Assembly (NCBI GenBank): GCA_027475525.1
Contig: JAMWFC010000051.1
Span: 1,253,205-1,317,204, forward strand
Length of the DNA stretch: 64,000 nt
From: Macrolepiota albuminosa
Lineage: Eukaryota > Basidiomycota > Agaricomycetes > Agaricales > Agaricaceae
Direction of reading: 5' to 3'
The notes beneath the pieces are model-generated. The model worked only from the letters and a program-made list of their open reading frames with translations. It made no database searches and was not told the DNA's origin. Below are positions 43,801 through 55,041 of the stretch, one piece after another. The position numbers and the translations under genes were made by a program. How positions within the stretch are numbered: position 1 is the stretch's first letter; every line of letters starts with the position of its first letter.

Positions 43801-46800
43801 CGAGAATATTGCTATAATGCATGCGTTTGTGGACCAGCTTGATTTCAGAGACCTTGCTTTTGTCGATGCTCTGAGAGTTTTTCTCCAGTCTTTCCGTTTA
43901 CCCGGAGAGGCGCAAAAGATCGATAGATTCATGCTCAAGTTTGCTGAGCGTTATATTGCAGGGAACACCAAAACCGTTTTCGCCAATGCCGGTATGTCTT
44001 TGGCAATGTCGTACGAATCAATTTATGACTTATATAGACACGGCCTATGTTCTGGCTTACTCGACCATTCTGCTGAATACGGATGCTCATAATCCTCAAA
44101 TTAAACACAGAATGACAAAAGCCGATTTTATCAAGAACAATCGAGGAATAAATGACAATAGCGATTTGCCGGAAGAGTTTTTGTCCTCTATCTATGATAG
44201 CATTGTCTCGAACGAAATCAAAATGAAAGACGAAGTCGAATCTGTAATCGCGCTCAATATGGGTGGGCCCGGTCTGGCTGCCGCACTCGCCAACGTGGGC
44301 AGGGATTTGCAAAGAGAGGCCTACGTCCTACAGTCAAATGGAATGGCAATCAAGACAGAGGTGCGAAGTTGTTTCAGCCGAAGCTGTTCTTACTGATTCA
44401 CTCTTGCAGGCCCTTCTCAGGACGATGATGCGTTCCCAAAGAAAAGCATCTAAAGAATTCTTCAGCGCCTCGCACTTCGTGCATGTACGCCCTATGTTTG
44501 AGATTGCATGGATGGCTTTCCTTGCTGGCCTCTCTGGACCACTCCAGGAAACCGATGATTTAGAAGTCGTTGAACTTTGTTTAGACGGTTTCAAGAATGC
44601 GATTCACATTGTCTGCTTCTTCGATCTCGAGTTGCAGCGGAACGCCTTTGTCACTACATTGGCCAAATTCACCTTTTTAAACAATCTAGGTGAAATGAAA
44701 ACGAAGAATATGGAAGCCATCAAATCTCTCCTCGACGTGGCTGTAACTGAAGGCAATAATCTCAAAGGCTCATGGCATGAAGTCTTAACCTGCGTCAGTC
44801 AACTTGAACACATGCAGCTAATCAGTGGTGGTGCAGATGTGCAGGAAGGACGGAAGACGTATGTATAATTCGAAGTTAATTTGAAATGTTACCCTTTATG
44901 ATAATCTCTTGTAGTCGAGTTCGCAAACTTCCATCCGAAGAATTGGCAAATGAGAGTCGTTCTACACATATCACAGTTGCAGCAGACATGGTGTTTTCTC
45001 TAAGTCACTATCTATCCGGTGTATGTCTATCCTTTCCTGTTGTGCAACCGCATGCTTATTTTCATCATTTAGACCGCTATTGTGGACTTTGTTCAAGCTT
45101 TGAGTGACGTGTCATGGGAAGAAATCCAATCGTCAGGCCTATCGCAGCATCCCCGGATGTTCAGTCTCCAAAAACTGGTCGAGATTTCATATTACAACAT
45201 GAACCGTATTCGTCTAGAATGGTCAAACCTTTGGGACATACTGGGAGAGCATTTTAAACTCGTATGTGTCTTAGAAACCATCTTAAGTGCAGGTAGTGAC
45301 ATTAAATAAGGTCTGTTGCCATAATAATCCCCACGTCGCATTCTTCGCTCTGGATGCTCTCCGTCAGCTAGCCATGCGGTTCTTGGAGAAAGAGGAGCTA
45401 CCTCATTTCAAGTTCCAGAAGGACTTTCTGAAACCCTTCGAGTACACGATGATCCATAATCAGAATCCCGAAGTACGAGATATGGTGTGTTTCATGTCAT
45501 GTTTAACTGTTAAATGGTTAATGTAGTAATCTAGGTTTTACAATGCTTGCAACAAATGATTCAAGCGAGGGTACAGAACATGCGTTCTGGCTGGCGGACA
45601 ATGTTTGGTGTATTCTCCGCCGCATCCAAGGTTCTGACAGGTTTGTTCCAAACTTCTTCATTACCTTGATCACTCTCAACATAGCTACAGAACGTATTGC
45701 TAGTTCTGCGTTCGAGATCGTGACTCGTTTAAACAAAGGACATTTCCTTGCCATTGTTCGACATGGCGCATTCGCAGACCTTACTGTTTGTGTCACTGAA
45801 TTTTGCAAAGTCAGCAAGTATCAGAAAATTAGTCTTCTTGCTATCGCTATGTTGCGGGATGTCATCCCTGTCATGCTCGAGTGCCCAGACTGCTCTCTAA
45901 CTAATCTTGCAAACGATAGTGCTTCTCCAATGGACGACGCCATGATCAAATTCTGGTTCCCTGTACTATTTGGTTTTTATGATATCATCATGAATGGAGA
46001 AGACCTTGAAGTCCGGAGATTGTATGTGTATTGTTTCTCGTCTCGTGTGGTTTTTATGATATCATCATGAATGGAGAAGACCTTGAAGTCCGGAGATTGT
46101 ATGTGTATTGTTTCTCGTCTCGTGATATCAGATGAACTGGTTATGATTCAGGGCCCTTGACTCTCTCTTTACTACGTTGAAAACCTATGGGTCTGCCTAT
46201 CCCGTTGAGTTCTGGGACACCGTTTGCCAAGAACTTCTCTTTCCCATCTTCGCCGTCCTGAAGTCAAGCCATGATCTCTCGCGATTCAGTACACAAGAGG
46301 ATATGAGTGTTTGGCTTTCGACCACAATGATACAGGCATTGAGGGATCTCATCGATCTGTATACCTTCTATTTTTACATCCTCGAACGATTTTTAGACGG
46401 TTTGCTTGACTTGCTTTGTGTCTGTATTTGCCAAGGTACTTTTTCTGTAATCAGATCGCATCGGAAGCTAATGTTCCACAGAGAACGATACTTTGGCAAG
46501 AATAGGGACCTCATGTCTGCAGCAGTTGCTGGAAAACAATGTCACCAAATTGAGTTCCACGCGTTGGGAACGAGTCACAACGACTTTTGTTAAGCTTTTC
46601 AGGACAACAACTCCCCATCAATTGTTTGACGAAAATCTTCGTGTGGATATCGATGACAACTCAGCGGAAGTTGCAGAAGGTACAGGTTGGTCTACTCTTC
46701 ATCTCCACGTTATATTGTAACTGATTTTTATAGACTACAATGGTCAAACCATCCTGCCTGCACCTCTTTTGCCTCATAGCGAGCAACCGAAGTCGGATGC

Positions 46801-47601
46801 ACGATCATCACTGGTGGAACGCCGCCGTATCTTCAAACAAATTATCGTGAAATGTGTACTGCAGTTGTTACTCATAGAAACAACGAACGACCTTCTCCGC
46901 AACACCAAGGTCTACACAACGATACCTCCAGAACAACTACTGCGTTTGATGGGTGTCTTAGACCATAGTTATCAGTTCGCGCGCATGTTCAACGATGACA
47001 AGGAGCTACGGACTGGCCTCTGGAAAGTTGGTACGTCTGACCATGACGCTTTCAGATTAGGAATGCCGACGTTTCCTATTCTCAAAGGCTTCATGAAACA
47101 TTTGCCGAATCTGTTAAAACAGGAATCAAGCAGTGCTGCTACTCTGGTTCACATACTTCTTCAGATGTATTATGATCCTAGACCAGAACATCAAGCTGCG
47201 CGCCCCCAGATAGCAGAGCGCTTGTTGCCGTTCGTCCAGATTCAATGCTTCCTTGAATACAGCTCATTTGAAACTAAAGACTAGGCCTGGGTGTCCTTCA
47301 AGATTTTAATAAGCTCCGACCAGATACCCAGAGCAAAAATATTGCCGCATGGACACCTGTGATATCCGAAATTTTGGAAGGTTTTTGCCAGTTCGATGAT
47401 AAGGCAGTAAGTACAAGGAATTCTTTGTTGATTTAGCCCGAATAATGACTACTTTTCCAGTTCTCGAGGTATTTGCCGGCCATATATCCTCTTGCAACCG
47501 ATCTATTGTCGCGGGACGTACCCCCAGAGATACGACAATCTTTAAGAACATACTTCCTCCGGGTAGGATATGTTCAAGGAATAATAGAGGATTCGCCATG
47601 A
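40868..47601 (+). CDS. SEC7: Sec7/BIG-type ARF guanine nucleotide exchange factor
   Basis: This large trans-Golgi ARF-GEF drives vesicle coat recruitment. The ATG at 40868 ([17 protein letters not shown]) starts a first exon of about 1.4 kb; the first intron is 42262-42311. An N-terminal DCB/HUS helical part precedes the Sec7 domain at about 43550-44250. The domain contains [20 protein letters not shown] with the catalytic glutamic finger, and [23 protein letters not shown] repeats follow ([40 protein letters not shown]) to [11 protein letters not shown]. About twenty introns cut it; the spliced length is roughly 1,850 residues. A 77-bp duplication at 45971-46124 spans a splice donor and is likely artefactual. 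BIG-type rather than Gea-type follows from the HDS content and size. Confidence 0.9.
45971..46124. repeat. Tandem duplication F (2 x 77 bp) over SEC7 splice donor
   Basis: The copies 45971-46047 and 46048-46124 are identical. Each contains the end of a SEC7 exon ([13 protein letters not shown]) and the first part of the next intron. Confidence 0.97.
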
Positions 47602-47687
47602 CATGGACATTGTAGTACGTTTATTTATGCATTGTATTGTCATCCAGTATATGGATTGTAATTAAGGAGAGTTTGATGACATAACGA

Positions 47688-50600
47688 TCAACTCTGGAAA
47701 CCCTTAAATGCTCCTTGGTATGGCCAAGGTGGCGTTTGCACGTTGGCGGTATGTTCAGCCGCAAACGTGCCAGACTTCATTTGAGCAAAAACATTAGCGG
47801 GTGAAGTATTATTAGTCATAGACGAAGTATTGGGGAGTGGCGGAACAGGGGGAGGGGTGTTGTTGAATGAAGGATTGTTAAATGGAGATTGGCCGAAATT
47901 GGGATTAAATCCTGTAAATTCTGTGCGATGTGAGATGCGTATAGAAGGTACACAGAAAGTTACGCACGGTTGTGTAAAGGAGTGATTGGGCTCGAAGGTT
48001 GTATAGTGCCGAAACTGTTTAGAGTCATTCCAGTTGGCTGAGACATCAAAGGATGTGCAGGGGAAAATCCAGTAGGTTGTGGGTTCAAGAAGGAAGGCGA
48101 AATGTTGTTTGAAAATGGAGAAACAGAAGACGGTGCTCGGGTTGGGATCATGCCAGTAAAACCAGTTTGCGTGGGTATCAAAGGTTGTAATAAGGCCTGA
48201 TTCGCAGGAACTGGTGCGAACGGGCCACGGGGGCCATTGTAAGGCGCTGCTTGTTGCGGAGGGCTAACTAGAGGCACCTGGAGAAGCTGGCCCATTGGGG
48301 TCGGTGAAGAGCCCATACCGAGACCCCCTTGGAAGCTAGGAGGAATTGCAACAGGAGGCGACACTGGAGGAGGCTGAACTGGAGTTCCTTGTTTTCGCAT
48401 CTCCCCATATTGAGCAAGTCTCTTGAAAACATCATCTTCAGTCGTATTTGCAAGGTTGTGGCCGGAGGTTGCTGGAGGTGGAGCTGTCGTTGGCGTCGAT
48501 GAAGGAGCGGGAATAGTCGCAGGTGGAGCTGCTGCGGAAGCAGAAGTTCCAACCGTCGAAGTAGCGACCGGTAATTGCGCAGGTGGAACAGAGGGAGCAC
48601 GCGGGGCGGGGGTTCCAACAAGAGGCTTCGTCGAGCTAGGACGATTTGTCCAAGCGTCATCATCAAAACCACTCACGTTTGGTGCTGCGGAGTTGGAACG
48701 AGGAACATTGGGGGTGGTAGATGACGCTGGCGCGCTTGCAGGCGTTGAAACCTGTGGGGACGACGTCCGCTGTATGGCATCAGTTGTTGTCGATATCGCT
48801 GAAATCGCGTTTAGATCAACAGCCGCGGGAGGCATACTTTTACTAGGGACGGGTCGACCACGACGAGTTTGAGTCTTCAGCACACCTCCCGGGCCAGCCG
48901 CAAATAGATTTGGAGCTGGTGCTCGCGCTCCTGACTCTTGGGCCTGTAACTTCCGTGCTAATTCTTCATCACGAAGGACCTGTTCTTGTATGTACGCGCT
49001 TGGTTTGTAAAGGTTATCCGTTGGTTTTCGCTTTTCAATGGCTTTCTTTATCCGGATGATATCACCTTCTCGTACACCCAACAAGCGCATAGTCTCGTCT
49101 GTTATGTCTTGTATTATAGATTCATCAAGTTTATCCTTCTCAAATGCAGCAGCGTATCGAGTGCAATCGTCCAAATCGCATCCTGCAGATAGGAAGAAAT
49201 CGAACCAGTCAATCTTCGGAGCAGCTTTAGGAGGGGCAGACCGTGACGCAGTCTGCCCTGGCCGAGAAAGTGCAAGGGGCACATCATCCTCCGACACTTG
49301 TCTGGTCTCTGGTGGTCGTGATTTCTTCTTACTCATAAGACGCTCGATATATTTCATATCTTCGAGAGACATCTTCTCAGAGGGTACCTCCACAATAACT
49401 CCATTCACCTTGTGTAGCCTGAGCTTGCCATTGCTGAATCGAGAGACATCTTCTCAGAGGGTACCTCCACAATAACTCCATTCACCTTGTGTAGCCTGAG
49501 CTTGCCATTGCTGAAACCTACAAAGGCAGCTTCGACACGGAACTGACCAGTGCGGTCGTGCCAAATTCGTGTTTGATCCGGAGAAGGTCCTAATAAATGT
49601 GACTTCACCAAAGAAAAATACTATAATGTATTGTACTGACGATTGATCTCTCCAGATGGCTTACCCAAGCTGGAACTCTGCTTATTTTGGCTTGTAGTCT
49701 TCTTCTGCTCGCTGTCGAGGTGAAAGCGTGTTACTACAGACAGTTTTGAGAAAAAAAAAATCAAATGCTTACGCGACTGGCGGTGACGATACTCGAGAGG
49801 CTGCCTCCATACGTCGCCTACGCTCAAGCTCCGCAGCTTCAGCTGCCTCGTTGGCTCGTCTCGAGCATCCGCCTTCTTCTTGGCTTGCTCTTCTCTCAGT
49901 CTCTCTTGTTCTCTTTGCTCTTTGGCTGCGCGTTCTGCTTCAACTCGTTGCCGCTCTGCCTCGGCCGCTGCATCTCCATCTTCCTCTTCTTCAGGAGGCG
50001 GAGAGGGCGGCGGAGTAGGTGCTCTCGTTGCCTTCGTAGTGGTAGAGGAGGCGGCGGATACAGATAGCTAGATCAAGTTAGTAAGACGAGATAAACATGT
50101 ACAAAAAAGTGGAATCACCTCGATATAAGAAGCGGGCACAACACCTTCCTTCCCTCTAGAATTGCGGCACTTCCACCATTCATCTCCATCTTTTTCCAGG
50201 ATAATGAGTTGTTCGCCTTCCGATACCGACAATTCATCAACACCATCGGCGACGAAGTCATACAAAGCCGCACCGGCCTCCCCATCATGCATGGAGCGGT
50301 CGTTTTCATTGATCCCGTTCGCATGAGGCTTCTCATCCTCTTCAGGCTCTGAAGATGTCCCAGCGTCATCGCGAGATGGAATAATCACAGGAGAACTATT
50401 TGAAAAATGGACGAAAGCGTGTTTGCGGACAGATTTATGTTCTTGCGACGTGTCATCATGCGCAAAATTTTGCGAAGTAGACAGTGCTTTAGATGAGTTT
50501 AACTTTGCAATGATTTCTTCGGCGTTGTCTTTTGACCCGACATGGTAATGAAGGGTAACCGGGGTTGTGCCGCCAATTTCAATGTTGACATGTTTAGTCT

Positions 50601-51467
50601 TTTCATTCGATACGTTCTGTACGTCCGCAGTTTGCCACTTTTGTACAGGAGTCTGTCGAGGGCGTGGTGGCAAAGACTTTAAATGAAGAGTGTAAACATA
50701 CCTTGTCAGATTCGCTAGCGAAGAAAACAGCACCATTGCCTACTCCTAATGTCCCCTTCTTCTTCTTGCCCTTCTTGTCAACCTCTGACACAGACCAAGT
50801 TGTAATTCCATCTGCTGTTACTCTCGCAGCAGCGACGCGATCGGCAGGGTCAACATAGGTACTAATAGGGCGTGGGGACTAACGAGAATAAGTGACATGC
50901 AACGGAAAGGCGTCTTGACGTACCGAAGGAGGTACAACGATCCGATGCGAAGACCCTACAGTCTCTTCAGTGTAAGGTTCGACGTAATTGCCAGGAACGA
51001 ATCCCGCTTTCCCTCCTTCCTTTTCGCTTTGGGCGAGTATCCAATCCTCTGTCTCAAAGACGAGCAAAATCTCGTCTTCTTGAACAGATAATTCTCCATC
51101 AGCAGCGGCTTCATATTCGTACAGAACTTTGACTTTGGAAGTATGTTCAGCCTAAGAACAAAGATGAATGAATATTATCGTAGCATGGTACGCATGGGTG
51201 GCAGACCTGTTCGACATAGGCAGCCGGAACGAGCCCAACAGGAGCATTGTCATCTTGTGGATCCCCTTTAACCTTGACCTTCCACCAACTGTGACGGTAA
51301 ATCTATGCCAAAATCCGGGGTACGGAAGTAGGGACGTACTCATCATCAACCCGTTCCTTCAGGAACAGAATTTGGCCCTCAGTGATAGCTATCTCATCTT
51401 CTGACTGAGGTTTGTAGTCATATGAAGCCTTGAGAACAGCCAGGTATTGTTCATGTCCGGGGGACAT
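47688..51467 (-). CDS. SLA1: Actin-patch endocytic adaptor Sla1
   Basis: This SH3 scaffold of cortical actin patches links clathrin, cargo and the Arp2/3 regulator Las17. The start is at 51467 (MSPGHEQYLAVLKASYDYKP). Order: SH3-1, SH3-2 (KVKVLYEYEAAADGELSV to GFVPGNYVEPY), a basic linker, and SH3-3 (GAALYDFVADGVDELSVSEG to GVVPASYIEV). A Glu/Arg/Lys-rich segment comes next, then SHD1 (TRIWHDRTGQFRVEAAFVGF), a SAM-like SHD2 (KIDWFDFFLSAGCDLDDCTR) and a long Pro/Ser/Thr/Gly repeat tail ending PYQGAFKGFQS. The exact 77-bp duplication at 49362-49515 lies in the SHD1 exon and shifts the frame after VNGVIVEVPSEKMSL. Removing one copy restores EDMKYIERLMSKKK. Convergent with SEC7 (86 bp). Confidence 0.9.
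49362..49515. repeat. Tandem duplication G (2 x 77 bp) inside SLA1 exon
   Basis: The copies 49362-49438 and 49439-49515 are identical and both encode the same part of the SHD1 domain; the net effect is a frameshift. Confidence 0.97.
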
Positions 51468-51760
51468 GGTGGGTTTACTACGAGAATGTACGTGATCAAG
51501 ACAGCAGTTGAATTGATTGATCACACTGGCTCATCAAAAAAGGATTAGAGTCAATTTAGAATTAAATTCATAGATAATTTCTCAAAGCAGATCCAGGTCA
51601 TTACTGACCATGAAGGCGACAGCTGACCAGTAACTCTTAGAAACTGCTGCGCCTTCAAAGGATCAGTTTTGAATCGTATATTATGTATCGGGGCCGGATA
51701 AGAATGATAAAAGATTTGAGCAATTTTGCTTCTCATCCATCATCTACCACCACCTTGATC
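51468..51760. promoter_or_regulatory. Divergent promoter region SLA1 / SUP35
   Basis: The 293 bp between the two start codons must carry both promoters. The SUP35 side has a pyrimidine-rich run before its ATG. No specific sites are called. Confidence 0.5.
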
Positions 51761-53831
51761 ATGAGCAAGCTTAATGCCGGTGCCTTTGAATTCGTCCCTG
51801 GAAAACGATTCACCATCCCCCAAGAGCAGTCTGCTCCTCCTCCAATAGATCGTCCAGAACAGACTGAGGCTCCTCCTCCTCCGCCCACCATCTCTCTCAA
51901 CATCGGCGGTGCAAAGCCTACTCCTGTCCCTCCGGTTTCTACTCCAGAGTTTTCCAAGAATGAGGTGAAAAAAACTACCGTCCTTGCATCTACGCCTACA
52001 CCAGCAACTACATCCAAACCTTCTACACCGACTCCTGTGCCCTCGAAGACATTTTCAACTCAAAAGTCTAAAACTGATACAGCAGCCATCGCAAAGGAAG
52101 TAGAAACTGTAGCAGACCAGGCTGTTCTTGACGATCTGTATGGCCAGGGTAATGTCCGATTCTCTCAACTTTATGGCTCTCCATCTCATCTACCGTCGTA
52201 GTCAAAGAACATCTCAATATCGTTTTCATTGGTCATGTTGATGCTGGGAAGAGCACGATGGGCGGAAACCTGTTATATATTACGGGTATGGTGGATAAAC
52301 GCACCATGGAAAAATATGAACGGGAAGCCAAAGAGCTTGGGCGTGAATCCTGGTACCTCAGCTGGGCTCTTGACTCTACGCCACAAGAGAGGAACAAGGG
52401 GAAAACAGTAGAAGTGGGCCGGGCCTACTTCGAAACTGATAAGCGCAGATATACTATTCTTGACGCCCCTGGACACAAGACTTTCGTCCCCTCCATGATC
52501 TCCGGTGCGGCTCAGGCTGATGTTGCGGTTCTCGTCATCTCAGCCCGTAAGGGAGAGTTTGAAACTGGCTTCGAAAAGGGCGGCCAAACGAGAGAACACA
52601 TCATGTTGGTAAAGACGGCTGGTGTTTCCAGGGTTGTGATTGTCATCAACAAGATGGATGACTCTACGGTTGGGTGGGAGAAGGCTCGATACGATGAGAT
52701 AAAGGAGAAACTGACACCGTTCGTCAAAGCGGCTGGGTTCAACCCAAAGACAGATGTCACTTTCCTTCCCATATCTGCGTTCAAGGGTGTTAACCTGAAA
52801 GATCGCGCACCCAAGAATGTGTGCCCTTGGTGGGAGTAAGTCCATTGTGCTGAAATCTTCCAATGACGATTGTTGTTGACGTTGCATGTTTCCTTCAGTG
52901 GGCCTTCGTTCCTTGAGCATCTTGATATCATGCCGATGGTTGACCGCAGAATCAATGGGCCTGTCATGATGCCCGTCTCCGAGAAGTACAAGGATATGGG
53001 CACTGTTGTTGTTGGAAAAGTCGAATCAGGTCTTCTGCGCAGAGGCGATCACCTTCTTCTGATGCCTAACAGGGATGAGGTTGAGGTTGCTGCCATTTAT
53101 AACGAGGTAGAGTCTGAGGTTCCAAAAGCGCTCTGTGGTGACAATGTCCGTGTTCGCCTACGTGGTGTCGAAGACGAAGATATTAGTCCCGGATTCGTCT
53201 TGACAAGCCCTTCTAAACCTATTCATGCTGTTCGTCAATTCGAGGCTCAACTCGCCATCCTTGAGCACAAGAATATTATCTGTGCTGGTTACTCTGCAGT
53301 AATGCATATACACACACTGTCAGAAGAGGTTACATTGCCTGTATGTCCTTGCCTCTCAGTGTTTGTCCCATTGATGCCGATGTCAGAGATCTAGGCCCTT
53401 TTACACTATTACGACAAGGCTACAGGCCGCAAGTCTAGGAAACCTCCACAATTTGCTAAGAAAGGCTAGTATGACATCAACCATTCAATTATCATGTTCT
53501 AATTGCTCTTGAAAAACAGGTCAAAAGATCGTCGCACTTATAGAAACTACTGCACCTGTTTGTGTCGAAAGATTCATTGATTATCCCCAACTCGGTCGTT
53601 TTACTCTACGTGACGAGGGTATGTACTCTATTGAATCTTCGTTTCCCAGCCTTACTTTCTCACCCTCAGGTCGGACGATAGCAATTGGAAAGGTAAGATT
53701 CCTGTATCTGGTTCGTGATCTGCTCGCCCAACTTTTTGTAGATTACCAAACTCGTTGAGAGTGGGACAATCCTTGAGGAGGTTACAGATGGCGTTGGAAA
53801 TCTTTCTGTTGGAGCGACTGCTGCAACTTAA
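51761..53831 (+). CDS. SUP35: Translation release factor eRF3 (Sup35)
   Basis: This GTPase works with eRF1 to end translation. The ATG at 51761 begins MSKLNAGAFEFVPGKRF. This contains a match to the PAM2 motif (L-N-x-x-A-x-x-F-x-P) that binds poly(A)-binding protein in eRF3. The N-terminal extension is only about 150 residues, rich in Pro/Thr/Ser and not Gln/Asn, so no yeast-type prion domain is visible. The GTPase domain has GHVDAGKST, DAPGHKTF and NKMDD. Domains 2 and 3 follow (RRGDHLLLMPNRDEVEVAAI, APVCVERFIDYPQLGRFTLR) to GVGNLSVGATAAT. Spliced length is about 580 residues with six introns, the first just after DDLYGQ. Confidence 0.94.
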
Positions 53832-54075
53832 ATGGCTTACTACTTCTACTGAATGCTCTCGCTAGCGCAAGGAAAATCAACGGAACTTTTTCTCTCAACA
53901 TAATTTCCGAAAAAGAAGGATTTTGTTGACATGTAGATCGTCATCATCTACATACCAGACTATCAATTTCATTCCAGAGAGAAAAGTAAAATTCACAGAG
54001 AATGTGGTCTAGCTGATACCATGTTTGATGTACATAATGACAATATTTGGTCCCTGAGTCCATCGAACCATTTTG

Positions 54076-54686
54076 ATGGCTCCTAACCTTCACCTGAATG
54101 CGGTTGCATTCATATCACCTCAGAATCATCCAATACTCATACGGACGTTTGCGAAGCAGGATGAGCATTCCATTAAATATCACTACATCGCACACACGAG
54201 TTTAGATGTCATTGAAGAAAGAGGTGAGTGGGGAATTTTCAATTTCAATCCAGTCTTTTCAGAACACAACCACCCAATTGTAGTCACTGCAGGGGGTAAA
54301 GTTACGGATTCCTACCTTGGGCTTTTGTATGCTATGGAAGACGTCGCAGTCTATGGCTATATAACACCTCTGAAAGTCAAGATTATTGTCGCGCTGGCTC
54401 TCTCAGATTCAGTTGTGAAGGACGTGGAGGTTGTGATGGTCAGCCAGAGTCTCTTTAGTGTTTCCTCTTCATCTTTGAGCTTGTGCAGATTTTCAAAGCG
54501 CTACACATGGCATACTACTCTGCCATCTCCAATCCCTTCCTCAAGCTGAATGCCTCGACAGACGGCGCACAAGATCACTCGCCATATATTCACGTCGGCA
54601 GTTCGAAATGGAAAACATTTAGAGAACGTGTGGACGAGATCAGTAGGGTTGTTGGCACAACCTTCAATGCAGTTCCCAACCCTTGA
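54076..54686 (+). CDS. TCA17: TRAPP-associated protein Tca17/TRAPPC2L
   Basis: This longin-fold subunit associates with TRAPP complexes that tether vesicles at the Golgi/ER. Exons 54076-54223, 54284-54438 and 54489-54686 give 166 residues. Matches include HLNAVAFISPQNHPILIRTF, FHY-like IKYHYIAHTSLDVIEER and DSYLGLLYAMEDVAVYGYIT. IFKALHMAYYSAISNPFLKL follows, then a polar tail. The first intron (54224-54283) is 60 nt with no stop, so the reading frame also runs through it. Splicing gives EERVTAGGKVTDSY, which fits the family length better. The ATG at 54076 is the first in frame. Confidence 0.85.
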
Positions 54687-55041
54687 GCGCGCTTCATCTC
54701 ATTTTCAAGCATCGCAAACTAAGCATGGTCTTCGAGGTTCGTGCTACACAGACCGTCGGCTGGAGACCCAACCCTTGGTCTGCAATGCAGTTTATGTCTT
54801 CGGACACAGAACCAACAGTGATTAACTATACCTTACAATTGACTCAGCTGTGCAAAGACTACCGCGCCTGAGACAGATACGGGGTAGACACTTGATCCCT
54901 TTCAAAACCACCATAAATAAAGTCCGTTTATATCTATCTGCTGTTCCCCCTATTACGAACAGAGAGAATAAATCACTGTTAAATTTTGGTTAATAGTAAT
55001 GCTTGAAAGTCTGCTGCTCATGGTTTCCACCCTTTTAGGGC
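54687..55041. other. Convergent intergenic gap, TCA17 / RTP1
   Basis: This 355 bp gap holds two 3' UTRs. A short open frame (to 54871) shows no conserved features. Confidence 0.5.

Noticed and set aside
48423..48872. Plus-strand Val/Gly/Ala-rich frame inside SLA1
   Set aside because: It is the antisense shadow of the Pro/Ser/Thr-rich Sla1 linker.
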